A stretch of DNA of 64,000 bases from the NCBI GenBank assembly GCA_022432975.1, contig CM039510.1, forward strand, positions 32,792,454 to 32,856,453. Reading direction: 5' to 3'. The stretch is from Begonia masoniana. Lineage: Eukaryota; Streptophyta; Magnoliopsida; Cucurbitales; Begoniaceae. A program made the translations under genes and the position numbers. The notes under the pieces are model-generated. The model saw only the letters and a program-made list of their open reading frames with translations, ran no database searches and was not told the DNA's origin. Numbering within the stretch: the first letter of the stretch is position 1; each line of letters begins with the position of its first letter. Positions 24,501 to 34,514 of the stretch are shown here, one piece after another.

Positions 24501-26028
24501 CTGAGGCCAAATAAATAGAGCACGCACCTTTGAATTGCTCGTTGACCTCCATAGCATAAGAAATAGGCGATCCACTCAATCGGTTCATCGCCTGATAAGA
24601 AAACTCGGCACTATCCGGGGGTCGGAAGGTCACAATCCCGGAGCGACAATCGATGGTGGCGAAGTGCTGTGCTAGCCAGTCCATCCCCAAAATAAGGTCG
24701 TACCGCTCTATGCCCATAACGATCAGACGTGCGTAGAGGGTAACGCTCCCAACAGAAATAATATTCCCCTGAATAACACGACTGGACTGCATACGCTCTC
24801 CTGAGGGCAGCATCACACTATACTCGTACTCTGCCGACTCAGACTCTAACCCCAATCTAGCCATACATGCAGTCGACACGAAGGAGTGCGTAGCTCCGGT
24901 ATCCATCAAAGTAAATACAGTAGCGCCCATAAGCAAAATAGTACCTGCAATCACGGCAGGCTGAGCATCGTCATCAACATCTTCAGGCTCGATGAAGGCG
25001 AAAATCCTGGGCATAACCTTCCTCTGATCTCCGCCCAACTGATCTCGGCCCGGATGGGGGCAGTCTCTAACAAAATGGCCGACTTTACCACATCTGTAGC
25101 ATTTGTTAGAGCCCACACGGCACTCTCCACTATGCTCTCTCTGGCACAAGGGACACCATGGCATCTGAGAAGCCCCCTGTATCTGCTTCCCCTTACCCCG
25201 ATCATTACCTCCCTCGAGAGGTCTCTTCACACCCCGCTGCTGTGACTGGGGCGGTGCTCTGGGCTGCCAACCTCGGCTCTGCGTCTGAGGTCGAATCTCG
25301 CGAAAGAAGCCCTTAGCTGGCTCCCTCGGTCTAATACAGGTGGCTCTGGCAGCCTCAATATCCAGAGCTCTGGCTGTAATATCAGAAAAAGGTACATCAA
25401 TAATACCTGAGACAACCACGTGCATCCGGATCTCCGGATTAAGTCCCTCCATAAACTGGTGCACCTTCTCCTCATTATCGCTGACAAGGCGAGGTGCGAA
25501 TCGTGATAAAGACTCAAATCTCCGAATATAATCTGCAACTGAACCAGTCTGCTTCAGCTGCATAAACTCGTTCCTCTTGGCCACTCTCACCGTGCGGCTG
25601 AAATACTTATCGTAGAATAAAAACTTGAATCGATCCCAAGTCATAACTGATACATCTGTGGTAGACTTGATCGAGTCCCACCAGAAACGAGCGTCCAAAG
25701 CTAAGTGAAACGTAGCATAAGCGACCTTGCTCCCGTTGGCAACCTCTGCGTAGTTCAACATGTCCTCCATAACCCTAATCCATTCCTCAGCACGTGTCGG
25801 GTCCGATGACTGGCCCTCGAATACTGGAGGCCGAAGGCTTTGAAACCTCTGCATACCCTGATTACTGGGGACTACCAACTCCTGAGTCCTCTGGTTCTCT
25901 CGCTGGTTCTCTCGGTTCACTAAGTCCGAAATTTGTTGCGCTTGCCGGTCCATATGCTGGGACTGGCGGTCTATCAAGTCTGTAAGACGATCCATTGCGT
26001 CATCTCTCGGATCCCTTCCTCGAGTCAT
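21565..26028 (-). CDS. Intact Gag-Pol polyprotein of element B (1487 aa)
   Basis: A single open frame starts at [10 protein letters not shown], 149 nt past the primer site. Gag spans about residues 60-240. A CCHC knuckle is C310/C313/H318/C323, with a second C-C-H-C cluster just before it (C292, C295, H299, C303). Protease carries MDTGATHSF with D376. RT has D649 and the FIDDIL pair D713/D714. RNase H has D860, E897, D922 and D965. Integrase has the zinc finger H1073, H1080, C1110, C1113 and the core D1143, D1204, E1240 with 35-residue spacing. A chromodomain lies about 1438-1486 ([12 protein letters not shown]). The order PR-RT-RH-IN with a chromodomain marks a chromovirus. No catalytic residue looks altered, so this copy could act in trans for related deleted elements such as D. 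Confidence 0.97.
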   Translation of the reverse strand: MTRGRDPRDDAMDRLTDLIDRQSQHMDRQAQQISDLVNRENQRENQRTQELVVPSNQGMQRFQSLRPPVFEGQSSDPTRAEEWIRVMEDMLNYAEVANGSKVAYATFHLALDARFWWDSIKSTTDVSVMTWDRFKFLFYDKYFSRTVRVAKRNEFMQLKQTGSVADYIRRFESLSRFAPRLVSDNEEKVHQFMEGLNPEIRMHVVVSGIIDVPFSDITARALDIEAARATCIRPREPAKGFFREIRPQTQSRGWQPRAPPQSQQRGVKRPLEGGNDRGKGKQIQGASQMPWCPLCQREHSGECRVGSNKCYRCGKVGHFVRDCPHPGRDQLGGDQRKVMPRIFAFIEPEDVDDDAQPAVIAGTILLMGATVFTLMDTGATHSFVSTACMARLGLESESAEYEYSVMLPSGERMQSSRVIQGNIISVGSVTLYARLIVMGIERYDLILGMDWLAQHFATIDCRSGIVTFRPPDSAEFSYQAMNRLSGSPISYAMEVNEQFKGACSIYLASVFDIQLLSGVQPSDIPIVREFSGIFLDDLPGLPPDREIEFTIDVYPNSAPRFKNPYRLAPAELRELRTQLDELLEKGFIRPSVSPWGAPVLFVKTKDGTLRMCIDYRELNKLTVKNKYPLPRIDDLFDQLQGARVFSRIDLRSGYNQLKVRRDDIPKTAFRTRYGHYEFLVMSFGLTNAPAAFMDLMNRVFKEYLDKFVVVFIDDILVYSKTKEDHEEHLRTVLRTLCEHYLYPKFSKCEFWLDQISFLGHVVSQDGVSVDQSKVQAVRDWPQPKNVREVRGFLGLAGYYRKFIQGFSKIALPLSRLTRKSERFIWSSACDDSFAELKQRLTTAPVLALPVEGVRFSIYCDASGVGLGCVLMQEGKVISYASRQLKPYEQNYPTHDLELAAVVFALKIWKHYLYGQQCEIFSDHKSLKYLFTQKELNMRQRRWLAFVKDYDFDIKYHPGKANKVADALSRMPSASQPSLTAMSVTLRSEIERFDVEIVAELSSMLTSISLRPTILDRIREAQQSDAECIELRSIMLLDDSSDFHLSADGILRFRHRWYVPNDESLKKDILTEAHSSAYSVHPGSTKMYRDLRQHFWWPNMKREVAKYVETCLVCQQVKAEHQRPSGTLLPLPIPEWKWEQISMDFIVGLPRTTKGHDGIWVIVDRLTKSAHFLSVKMTSSMDQLAELYVQEIVRLHGVPVSIVSDRDPRFTSKFWKSLHRAMGTQLNFSTAFHPQTDGQTERTNQILEDMLRACVLEFQGSWSRYLPLVEFSYNNSFQATIGMAPYEALYGRKCRSPLYWDEVGEASIVGPEILQQTADKIAVIRQRIEVAQSRQKSYADTRRRELEFEEGDEVYLKVSPFKGVARFGRRGKLNPRYVGPFPILKRIGKLAYRLQLPASMEGIHDVFHVSMLRRCLRDPSHAVETTEIEVQPTLTYEVKPVRILEYSTKVLRNKEIPLVKVLWRNHEVEEATWERQQDMMTGYPDLFA

Positions 26029-26176
26029 AGTGTATAAAGCCTAAAAACAATAAGACAGATAACCCTAAGAAATATGAAATCAAATAAAGCAGAAGACAGA
26101 CTTACAGTTGATGAAGGATGTCCGCGTAGTGGCTGTGCAGTCGAGCAGTCTACAGAATCGGTTTTAAAACCCGGGG

Positions 26177-26188
26177 GCTTTGATACCA
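26177..26188 (-). promoter_or_regulatory. Primer binding site, element B, one mismatch to iMet
   Basis: The minus strand reads TGGTATCAAAGC four bases from the LTR, where A, D, E and F have TGGTATCAGAGC. It is still initiator-Met type with one change. Confidence 0.88.
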
Positions 26189-26192
26189 TAAA

Positions 26193-28730
26193 TGTAACAC
26201 CCCTAATACTGTACCCGTATTTCCCGTATATATATATATTTTATTTTTTTTGTACTTATTTCTTTCCTCTACTTTAATTAAAAGCTTATGCGGAATTTAA
26301 ACTGTGGTTGAAATCGGAACTGAATCGGAATTAAAGTTGAACCTTAAATGCATTTAAAACAATCCTTTATTAAAACTAAAAAAAATAACGTTAAAGAAAA
26401 CTTTAAAACCAATAAAAAGGTGGGAGGGCAGAATTGGAACTCTGCCCTCAACATGTATCAGCGACCGATCTCTGCGCTGCAGCAGAGATCGATCGCTGCA
26501 TTGCTTTTCAGCATCAGCGATCGATCTCTGCTGCAGAGCAGAGATCGATCGCTGCTAGTCATGGCAGCGATCTCGATCGCTGCTAGCTATGGCAGCGATC
26601 GATCTCTGCTCTGCAGCAGAGATCGATCGCTGCAAGCATGCAGCGATTCCTTCCTTCTCCTTCAGACTTCAAACCTTCAACACTTCACCAACACTTCACC
26701 TTTTGCCCTTCAACTTCAATTCATCATATTTGCTCTCTGGAATCTGATTTCCAGAGAGCAGAACTTCCTAATTCATTAAACCAACAGTCACCATAACTTA
26801 CCACTAAAATCTACTTAACCAATTAAAACGTATCCTAGACTCAATCGAATCGCGTCGGACTTTGCGAAGTCCAACGCGTGGATGTATCTAAACATCAAAC
26901 ATAACCGTATCAACCTAAAACCAATCAAAACATTTCCAAAACATTCATTAAACAGTTTAAACCAAAACGTTTTACATACAATTACCAAAACGTTATCTAA
27001 TCCCTATCCAGATCCAAACAACCTAAGTATACTATACAGTTATTATCAATCCAAAATATTCAGAAGACCCCCAAAACCTTTACATAACCCACCACGGGTC
27101 AAACGCGCCTCGACTGCTCAGCGCACTCCCACGGCCATCATCCATCAGCTGCTCCTACGTCCGGAGGAGGAATATCATCCTCACCTGGGTCAACGTAACC
27201 TAGAACGTCACCTACACCATACAGACACATATGAGATATGGAAATCTCAGTAAGCTACGTAAATGCAGATGCATGCGTGTCGTGCATATGAAGTTCAGAA
27301 AACATGCTCATCAGACATATCAGGTCATTTCATACATATTGCCACCGAGATATCAGCCCACTAAATGGAAAGGATACATTCCGCGGTCGAACTACCACTT
27401 TCCACTTAGATGGGGGGGGGGGTACATGCTCACAAACCCTACAGCCATGCTTGAGCCCCATCCCGCGTGACCTTTCAGATACAGATTACGTATTTTCGTT
27501 CATTATTCATTTCATTGAAAACTCGTGCAGAAACCCATTTTTATGCCATTTTGAAACACGTGATGCATGAACAGTTCATATCAGCGGAAAGTAAACAAAC
27601 AGTTCATATCGGCAGACAATATAACATAACCTATAAACAACTAACCCAACTACCCAACCTAAACAACGTAAAACAAGGAACCCTCAAGGATCCTTGATAC
27701 GACGACGAGGTATGGTGTAGACCTTTGGGTCAAGCAAGTCACGAGAACTTACCTCGAGCGCGCTGGATCTCAAGTTTCGTCTACGAGAGTCGGGTGTCTG
27801 AGAAAAATACGACATTCACAGTTAAAACCAATTTAAACCATAAATGTCCAAATTTCAAAACTTAGCTAAAGAATTCTCCTAAATTCTTCACTTAGCTAAT
27901 TAAAGCTTTTCGAACATTAATTATAGCTCGATTATCCAAATTAACGAGTTTTCCCCTAAAACCCGAAATTTACCAATTTATAACTTTTTCGCAATTCGAC
28001 TTTTCTTCGTCCAATAACGTTCAATACGTTCAATATATACATAATTATAGCTAACCTATTAATTACGAAGCCTAAATCGCGTTTTTAACGGAAAACCTAA
28101 TTTAAACCCTAACCCTAAATCGAACTAAAACTCGAAACAAACGCTCAGAGATTGAAGCTACATACCGAGAGTAGCGAGAGGAGGAGAAACTGTGAAGAAA
28201 TCAGAACGAACGGAGGTCGGACGGAGGTCGGATCGTTGGAAGTCGTCGGCTGAGGGGTGAAGAAATCGCCTCTGGCGATTGTGATTTCCAGAGAGAAGAA
28301 GAGAAGTGAGGGAATAGGGAGGTAATTGTTATTTTTATAAAATTTAGTTTGCAAATTACTATTTTGCCTAATTCTATTAGTTTCGTCCTTCGTTTCGTTA
28401 ATCGTCCAACTATTCGGATTCTCGAAAGTTTCATATTTTGCCAATAACTTCTATTCATTGCCAGGGATTTATTAAAACTGTCCGTTTGCAATTTGGACCT
28501 CGTTTGCTATTTTTACGAGAACGTCTTTTACATTACGAAAAGCGTATTTACTCGGAATATAGTGTTTGATCTCCGAAAATTTCCGTAAATTCCTTAAAAT
28601 TCTAATTAATCGCTAGGATCGTAATGACGTTTTCTTTTCGTAAATCGGACCTGATTTGACATAATTACAAAAATGCCAATAACAATATAATAATAATATA
28701 ATAAAAGGTCCGTACAAACCGGATATTAAA
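26193..28730 (-). repeat. 5' LTR of element B (2538 bp)
   Basis: Near copy of 18982-21524. The acidic frame is at 27138-27209, the telo-box doublet at 28104-28119 and the palindrome cluster at 26459-26645. The outer end reads ATTAAA instead of ATTACA, directly against the GGATG duplication. Confidence 0.93.
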
Positions 28731-29134
28731 GGATGTCTCGGTGCTAGCTCTGCTATATCTCTCGTATTTGCTGCAGGTGCTGTAGCACTCGGCCTTTTTG
28801 CTGTAATTATTTCCTGAATCACTTTGCGGGATTAATTTAATATTAATACAATGTGTGTTGTGTTGGGAACCAAACAAATGTGTAACTAAACAAAACACTA
28901 AGTTTGAAATGCATGGAAGGGCAAATTGGAGAGAAATTAAGGTTGGTGGGAGATAGCCAATGGATAGCTGACACTTGGCAGCTTGTTGAAGAAGCTAAGT
29001 TCTTCTTCCTACGTGAAATCTGCATTTCACTTCTCTGCTTCTTCCTTTCCCTCTTTGCTTTCTCTCTTCCAGGCGACTGAAACAAAGTACCAAACCTTGT
29101 TTCTCCTGCATTCTTCTGTTTCCATCAGCAAAAG

Positions 29135-29972
29135 GTAAGCATCTACTCATGCTAACAAGTTTGGACAAGTTTAATGTGGGTTTTTACCGAAGTTTAGGGT
29201 TATGGTATTTAGAGAAAAACTCACTGTCTTTGGATGAAAACACGTTGGTGTGTTTTCTAAAGATTTAAAACGTGTTGCTGCTGATTCTTCTAACTTGTTA
29301 GTTAGCATTTGCAGCATTGTTTATTTCTCTACGTGCTTGTTACAGATCTGTGCATTTCCGAGACTTTCTAGCCAACTGCATTGCGGATAACAGGTAAGTT
29401 CATAACCGTAGGTTGGCCCTTAAGGCCCTACATCACGGAGGTACTAGGTGTTTCATTTCTGTCCGGTTGTTTTGGGTAGAAACGTTATAGTTTATGTTCT
29501 GAGTTGTCTGTGTTCTGTGTTCTGCTTCACAGTATGTTCTGTTATTTTTGTCGCCTGATATTGTAAGTTCAGGCACTGAAAATGTTCATGCATACACGAT
29601 TTTCTGAAAGTTCATGCAAAACTTTTTTCTGTACACGGTTTTGAATCTAAACAAGATAAAATCTGACTGAAATGTATCGGTTAAGTGTGGGACGGGGAAT
29701 GGCCCCCAGATCTGTTTCTGTACTGTACCGTATAACTGTTGTGCCTGATAGTGCACCCACTGTTCGCCAGTTCCCCTATAAGCCCCACTTATACCCCACT
29801 GCCACTGAAACGTAATGTACTGTACTGTCACTGAATTTGTGAAAACCGCATGCATAGCATGTGCATCACAGCATTTTATATGTTCTTACTGAGCTTTAGG
29901 CTCATAGATGAACTCTCTGATGTAGGTACAGAACCCGGAAATGAGGACTTTGTGCCTCAATCTGATGAATAG
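29135..29972 (+). other. Gene-like splice-site block of the LTR 28781-31568 (clearest case)
   Basis: This stretch shows the shared layout most plainly: AAAAG/GTAAGC donor, telo-box, a pyrimidine-rich acceptor TGCTTGTTACAG, a 48-nt exon-like piece, CAG/GTAAGT donor, a 530-nt intron-like stretch, then GATGTAG/GT and 14 acidic codons with TAG. I see no in-frame ATG that would clearly start a protein. Splicing and translation are inferences. Confidence 0.5.
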
Positions 29973-30837
29973 GTGGCTGGTGGTTCGAGCTCATGGGGGG
30001 TTTGGTTGCTGCAGCCAGACATATTTCTGTTTTGAGGTTTAAGTCTTTGAAGTAAAGTTCATATCTGTAAACTTTTCTGGAATTCTGCTGTTTTGGTTTT
30101 AAACTTCAGCTGTCGTTCTATGTTTGTTTTAAAAACTTCTGTTTTTGGGAAATTCTGTAATTATATGTTAAATTTTGTACTGTCTCTGAGATTTTGAAAC
30201 AATGTATAGATTCGGTGTCAATGTTTAAAACCGCTGTATTTGACAGTTAAGTTTATATTCTAAAGTATTCTGGAATTGTTTGGGATATTTTCTGTTAATC
30301 TGTGCATGGATGATTTCTGGTTTTGGAACTATCCATGCAATTTGTTTCTTTAAATCTTTCAATTGTAAAGTATGTTTTACAATCTTGTTTAGAATCGGGT
30401 ATTGAAAGTCTACAATTTTCATGCCTTCTGTTTGTACTGTATTTGATAGTTGAATTATGTTCTGAAGTATTCTGAAATGGTTTGGAATATTTTCTGTTAG
30501 TCTATGCATGGATGGTCTCTGGTTTTTGAGCTATCCATGCAGTGTGTCTTCTTGAATCTGTCATTTGTAAAGCATGTTTCACAACCTTGTTTTGATTCGG
30601 GTTTTGGAGATCTGAAACTTTTATTGCCTTCTGTTTTATGCCCTCTGTTCGTATATCTTCCTGTTAAAGTTGTCAAATCCTGCCTTAAAAACTGCATCTT
30701 CCGATCACGTTCACTGTTGTTTTAAGTGTACATCCACCGATAGTCACTGTTCACATTTTGTCTTATTCGCATCTTCTGCCAAACAGTGGTTCTGCCAAAG
30801 GTTTTCCTCTGCCGATTACGTTTACTGTCTGTATCTT

Positions 30838-31160
30838 CCGGTTGACGTCATCCATCTTCCGGCTGATGTCATCACCTCATCTGAATTCATTTACCGTCTG
30901 TATCTTCCGGTTGACGTCATCCATCTTCCGACTGACGTCATCACCTCATCCGAATTCATCTACTGTCTGTATCTTTCGGTTGACGTCATCCATCTTCCGG
31001 CTGACGTCATCACCTCATCCGATCTCATCTGCTGCCTGCATCTTCCGTCTGACGTCATCTCCTCTTCCGATGACGTCACCCACAGTTTACATCCTCCGAA
31101 TTCCGTCTGCTGCCTGTATCTTCTGCCTAACGTCACCCATCTTCCGGCTGACGTCACCAC
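30838..31160. repeat. TGACGTCA (CRE/bZIP-type) motif array in solo LTR
   Basis: At least seven TGACGTCA palindromes or one-base variants lie at 30843, 30912, 30933, 30981, 31002, 31050, 31071 and 31148, inside a CATCTTCCGG-CTGACGTCAT repeat with a longer period near 69 bp. TGACGTCA is the core site of plant bZIP factors. The long open frames here (for example 30670-31377) are by-products of this periodicity. Confidence 0.88.
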
Positions 31161-33224
31161 CTCTTCCGCCCAGTTTTACTCAGCCTCTTCCGCTGAACAC
31201 TGTTCGTTTTTTGTCTTATTATATCCACCGATTGTACTGTTCACATCCACCGATTTCTTTGTTCACCTTGTTGTAGTTTACATCCACCGATTGCACTGTT
31301 TCATTTCTCCTTGCTTCCAATCTTCCTGCTCTTCCTGCTCTTCCTGCTCTCCTTCTGCCATTCATTCTGTAGTCTAGTTTTTAACTGTTTCTTTTTCTCT
31401 ATTTTGATTCCAAATCCCGAAAATGTTTTCCTTCTCTGTTAAGCTTTAAGGTTTTACTCTTAAAAGTTCAGTCTGTTTTCTATCTGCTTATAGAAAAAAA
31501 TATTCCCCATTTTGAAATGTCCCGGAGTGATGGCTCCTCGGACCCCGATCGGGTCGGGGGTCGTCACAGGTGCTGATAGTGCGTCTGCTGCATTTGATAA
31601 ATCTACTGGTACTACGTATGCTGCATCTAAGCCATCTGCTGCTGGTGCGTCTGCTGCATCTGATACAGCTGTTGTAGATACTGCCTCGTGCCTTATCCAC
31701 TAACCTTATCTTCCTCATGGGGGCCAATGGTGGCGATGTGGTCTCCTCCATCGGCACTGCCCGAGAAGTGGATGCCCTATGATCGCTCTTCAGCACCTAA
31801 GTTCTATCGACTTTCATGAAGCTCATCTTCATCAAATATGAGGTGTTAAATATGTCGATGCCCCTTTGAATTGTTCTCTGCTCGCCAACCAGTAGCTGAA
31901 TCCCAGCTAAATCGATGATCTTCATAATCAATGCCCCGTATGGGAGATTCGTGTTGCTTACTTACCCGACCTCGCGCATGTGACTTAACATCAAAAAGTC
32001 AGGGTCATAAGGCTTCCGGTTGCACAGCTTCTCCATGATATACAGGTCCATGCAGCTCACGAGATTTCGATGTCCCTCTCGTGGCAGAAAGGTGTGAGCC
32101 AGCATGTTGCGAAGAACTCAACTTCTAACATTCAAATCTTTGGTTCGTGGCTTGACGAACACCTCGATGTTGGAATTGATACGAATTCCTCGCAGAAACT
32201 CTACTCCCTCGGGCAATGTGAAAAAATAGCAGTATTTGGAAATATGATAATATTGATCCACACCTTCGATGGCAAACTCCAGCAATTCATTAACCGTCTC
32301 TGGACGTATCACAATCTCCGTATCAAGGATATACGTCCCCATACCAGTCAAAACTCTTGATCTCCCGGTTGCTGTCAAGTTCGCGTAGAACAAGCGAACT
32401 ATTCTCTCATAGATATGGACCCTCAATGTATACACCCCACGCAGACCGATGCAGTCAAACATCTCTTTTATTCACAACGACTCTCATCCGGTAAAGTTGA
32501 TACTCATATAATGACTAACTGAGTGTTTGAGTAAATCTTTCTCAAACTTCTCTTTACACTCTTGATTTCGAAATTCCATAGCGCTAGTCCAGCTAACCGA
32601 TCTACTTATATCAGCATCCATCTGCTGGGATAATAGAAATTAAAAATAATGTAACATGTATTCCAATAAAATTGAAAATATATGCAAAGATATAAGAATT
32701 AAATTGAAATTGTCTTTTAGATAGAAACAACAAGATTTTTTTGCATACAATGTAATAATAACAAAAATCATAAGTTAATTTAAATAAGAAATAACTAATA
32801 TATAGAAATTTATTATAATATTCTTACGTCAATACAATAAAAAAAATACAAAAATAAAGATTATATAATTGATAAAAACGAAATAAAATATAAAAAAAAA
32901 TATTTTTAACAAACTTAATTAAATAAATTAACTACAGTATGATAGATAAAACTGTGATAAAAAAAATACTTTATACCTTGTTAGTGAACGCAGAGAAATA
33001 TCGATGGAGAGAATAAAAAGTCATCGCTTATATAAAGAAAAATATTAACAAATACAAAAAAATTAAAATGTCAATATTATTTTAAATTTCTTAAAGTAAA
33101 TCATTAAATTAAAAAAAACTTCATATCTAGCCGTGAACTCGGAAAAATATAGCTGGAACAAGAAATAAATTAAAAGAGTATTGAGAGACAATTGATTGGG
33201 TGTGATTTGAAGAAGAATGAGGGG

Positions 33225-33535
33225 CTTAAATAGGGGGACGAAGGCCGGCTGGTTCAGTTGAATCGGCTGGCCTCCGGGGAAGAAGACAAAACTCGTGACT
33301 TTTTCACGGGTTTTGTCGGTTTAAGGGTGGAGACCGGTCAGTATAGTTAAATCGGCCAGCCTCCACTCTTAAACAGGTGTCATTTTGCACTTAATATCGG
33401 AGCGCACTCCGAGTGTCCGGACCAAAATGTTTAAATTGCTTATTTTCAAAATTTCGAGGTTTGAACTGATGAATAGTAAATTTTAAGGTTTTTTCACAAA
33501 AAACCAAACTTCAGGGTTTAATATAAAAATAACCC
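33225..33535. repeat. Right subterminal and terminal region of the MULE
   Basis: Two related subterminal blocks (CCGGCTGGTTCAG...CGGCTGGCCTCC near 33245-33276 and CCGGTCAGTATAG...GGCCAGCCTCC near 33333-33364) precede an A+T-rich end. The complement of that end begins GGGTTATTTTTATATTAAAC at about 33535. This looks like a MULE terminal repeat, but the left partner is outside the window. The exact end is uncertain by a few bases. Confidence 0.45.
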
Positions 33536-34465
33536 TTTTTTTTAATTTAATACTTTAGTTTTAAATGAAGTTCCGTTGAGCTGATGGTTTTTATTTCAGT
33601 AATTAATGATAAATAAATATTTCTATTTTTTCAAAATTTTAGAATAACTATAATCCAGATTACATGATATATTTCACTAAATATGTTTTTTCTTTTGAAA
33701 AATGACGTACAAAAGAAATATAACTTGATATTAAAAGAAATATTATCTGATTACAGATCAAATATAACATTATTTTCCCTACGAGAAAGTAAGAAAAAAT
33801 GTATGATATCATGTTTCTTCTCTCACTAAACAAATCATTTCTGGAAATTTCATCTCTTCATGTTCGGTCAAAACTAGGTTGAAATAACACAAACTTTAGA
33901 TTAGGACACTCTTCGTATCACTGCCCTCAATCAAAAGAAGCATATTTTGCAACCAACATATCAAATCATTATAACTTGAAACAACATAGAGTTTTAATTA
34001 TAAATTATTGTTCCAATAACCAGCATCAACCTATCAAGTAAGAATTCAATCTATAGAGCTAGCAAATGAAGAGTGGCCCACTTTCCTATTTTTACCGAAA
34101 GCATACGCAAAATGATCACAGAGCCTACAAAAGTGAATAAAATATACACATACATGGGCAAGTCTCTTATTTGTTATAAGGCTGTTAAACCATCCCCAAA
34201 TTGAGTTCTTACGTGTACCGCCATAGTCACCTTTTGAACCCTGCAGCAAGACATAAAAATGAAATTGTTTGTGACTCCACGTCACAAAATCATTCTATCT
34301 CCGAATCCCGTCATTTTATACGTTATTCAGCTATATAACCCTCCACTAGTGGACATTTGACTCCTTTTTCCACTAACTTTCCTTGCATTACCGCGGAAAT
34401 TTGGGAGTGCGTTCCTCCTCAAGGGTACAAAAATACACAACTCAACTCGCATGCATCTTTTGTCA
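33536..34465. other. Host sequence downstream of the minus-strand host gene
   Basis: A+T-rich with no recognisable protein. It lies directly downstream of the host gene's stop codon and so probably holds its 3' untranslated region (minus strand). A minus-strand frame at 34046-34285 has no recognised similarity and is not called. Confidence 0.4.
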
Positions 34466-34509
34466 GACGTGCCTAAGATTCAACTATCTTTGACCGTTTT
34501 AAATAAACC
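34466..34509 (-). CDS. Host gene, last 44 nt of the terminal coding exon
   Basis: This piece continues the frame of 42872-43020 once element D and one copy of its ACCAA duplication are removed. It encodes the cytoplasmic-type tail YLKRSKIVES and a TAG stop. The join preserves frame across the insertion, which supports a genuine gene. Without D excision the protein would lose this basic tail. Confidence 0.6.
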
Positions 34510-34514
34510 ACCAA

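Larger units (their letters stand above)
18982..28730 (-). mobile_element. Full-length autonomous-looking Ty3/gypsy Tekay-type chromovirus, element B
   Basis: GGATG duplications are at 18977-18981 and 28731-28735. The LTRs are about 2.54 kb, with an initiator-Met primer site, one uninterrupted gag-pol frame and a polypurine tract. The LTRs differ at perhaps fifteen or so positions by eye, so it is young but older than A. The outermost base pair step at the right end reads ATTAAA where ATTACA is expected, so the terminal CA has become AA. All coding parts look complete. Confidence 0.95.
28781..31568 (+). mobile_element. Solo LTR, 2788 bp, in second MULE gene
   Basis: TGTAGCACTC to GTCGTCACA with GGTGC duplications at 28776-28780 and 31569-31573. 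Its start aligns with that of LTR F at 51822. Donor-like GTAAGC is at 29135, a telo-box TTTAGGGTT near 29193, an acceptor TTGTTACAG ends at 29345, the exon-like block is 29346-29393 (48 nt), GTAAGT is at 29394, and the acidic frame is 29928-29972 (TEPGNEDFVPQSDE, TAG). Confidence 0.93.
18865..32621 (-). pseudogene. Second MULE-borne gene, 'putative plant transposon protein'-like, split by B and a solo LTR
   Basis: Removing the two insertions and their duplications joins 32621-31569, 28780-28736 and 18981-18865 into one minus-strand gene. ATG is at 32621, after an AG acceptor-like CCCAGCAG. The best region (32462-32118) reads YERIVRLFYANL, then VNELLEF. Next comes NMLAHTFLP...MDLYIMEKL (about 32110-31990), a pattern I associate with the plant transposon-protein (Transposase_32-like) family. 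The C-terminus crosses both insertion sites in one frame and ends in an Arg-rich tail (KRRRRRRS) before TAA. In-frame stops, including two TGA near 32470-32490, show that it is dead. Family assignment is from memory and moderate; the joined frame across both insertions is directly visible. Confidence 0.6.
15423..33535 (+). mobile_element. MULE (Mutator-like DNA transposon), visible right part, heavily interrupted
   Basis: Removing the nested LTR elements leaves about 3.8 kb. It holds a MuDR-like transposase gene on plus (15423-18543), a second gene on minus that converges on it (ends 18865, starts 32621), and a right terminal region up to about 33535. The left part lies beyond position 1, because the LTR 1-15422 sits inside it. 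Two convergent genes recall the layout of maize MuDR. The left terminal repeat and the 9-bp target duplication cannot be checked in this window. Confidence 0.6.

Noticed and set aside
30670..31377. 235-codon open frame in the solo LTR 28781-31568
   Set aside because: It follows the 69-bp periodic CATCTTCCGG/TGACGTCA array, two frames are open at once, and composition simply repeats the array. No family is recognised.
31488..31796. Separate small gene on minus at 31488-31796
   Set aside because: It crosses the LTR boundary at 31568. The real signal is the second MULE gene, which uses another frame for its C-terminal part.
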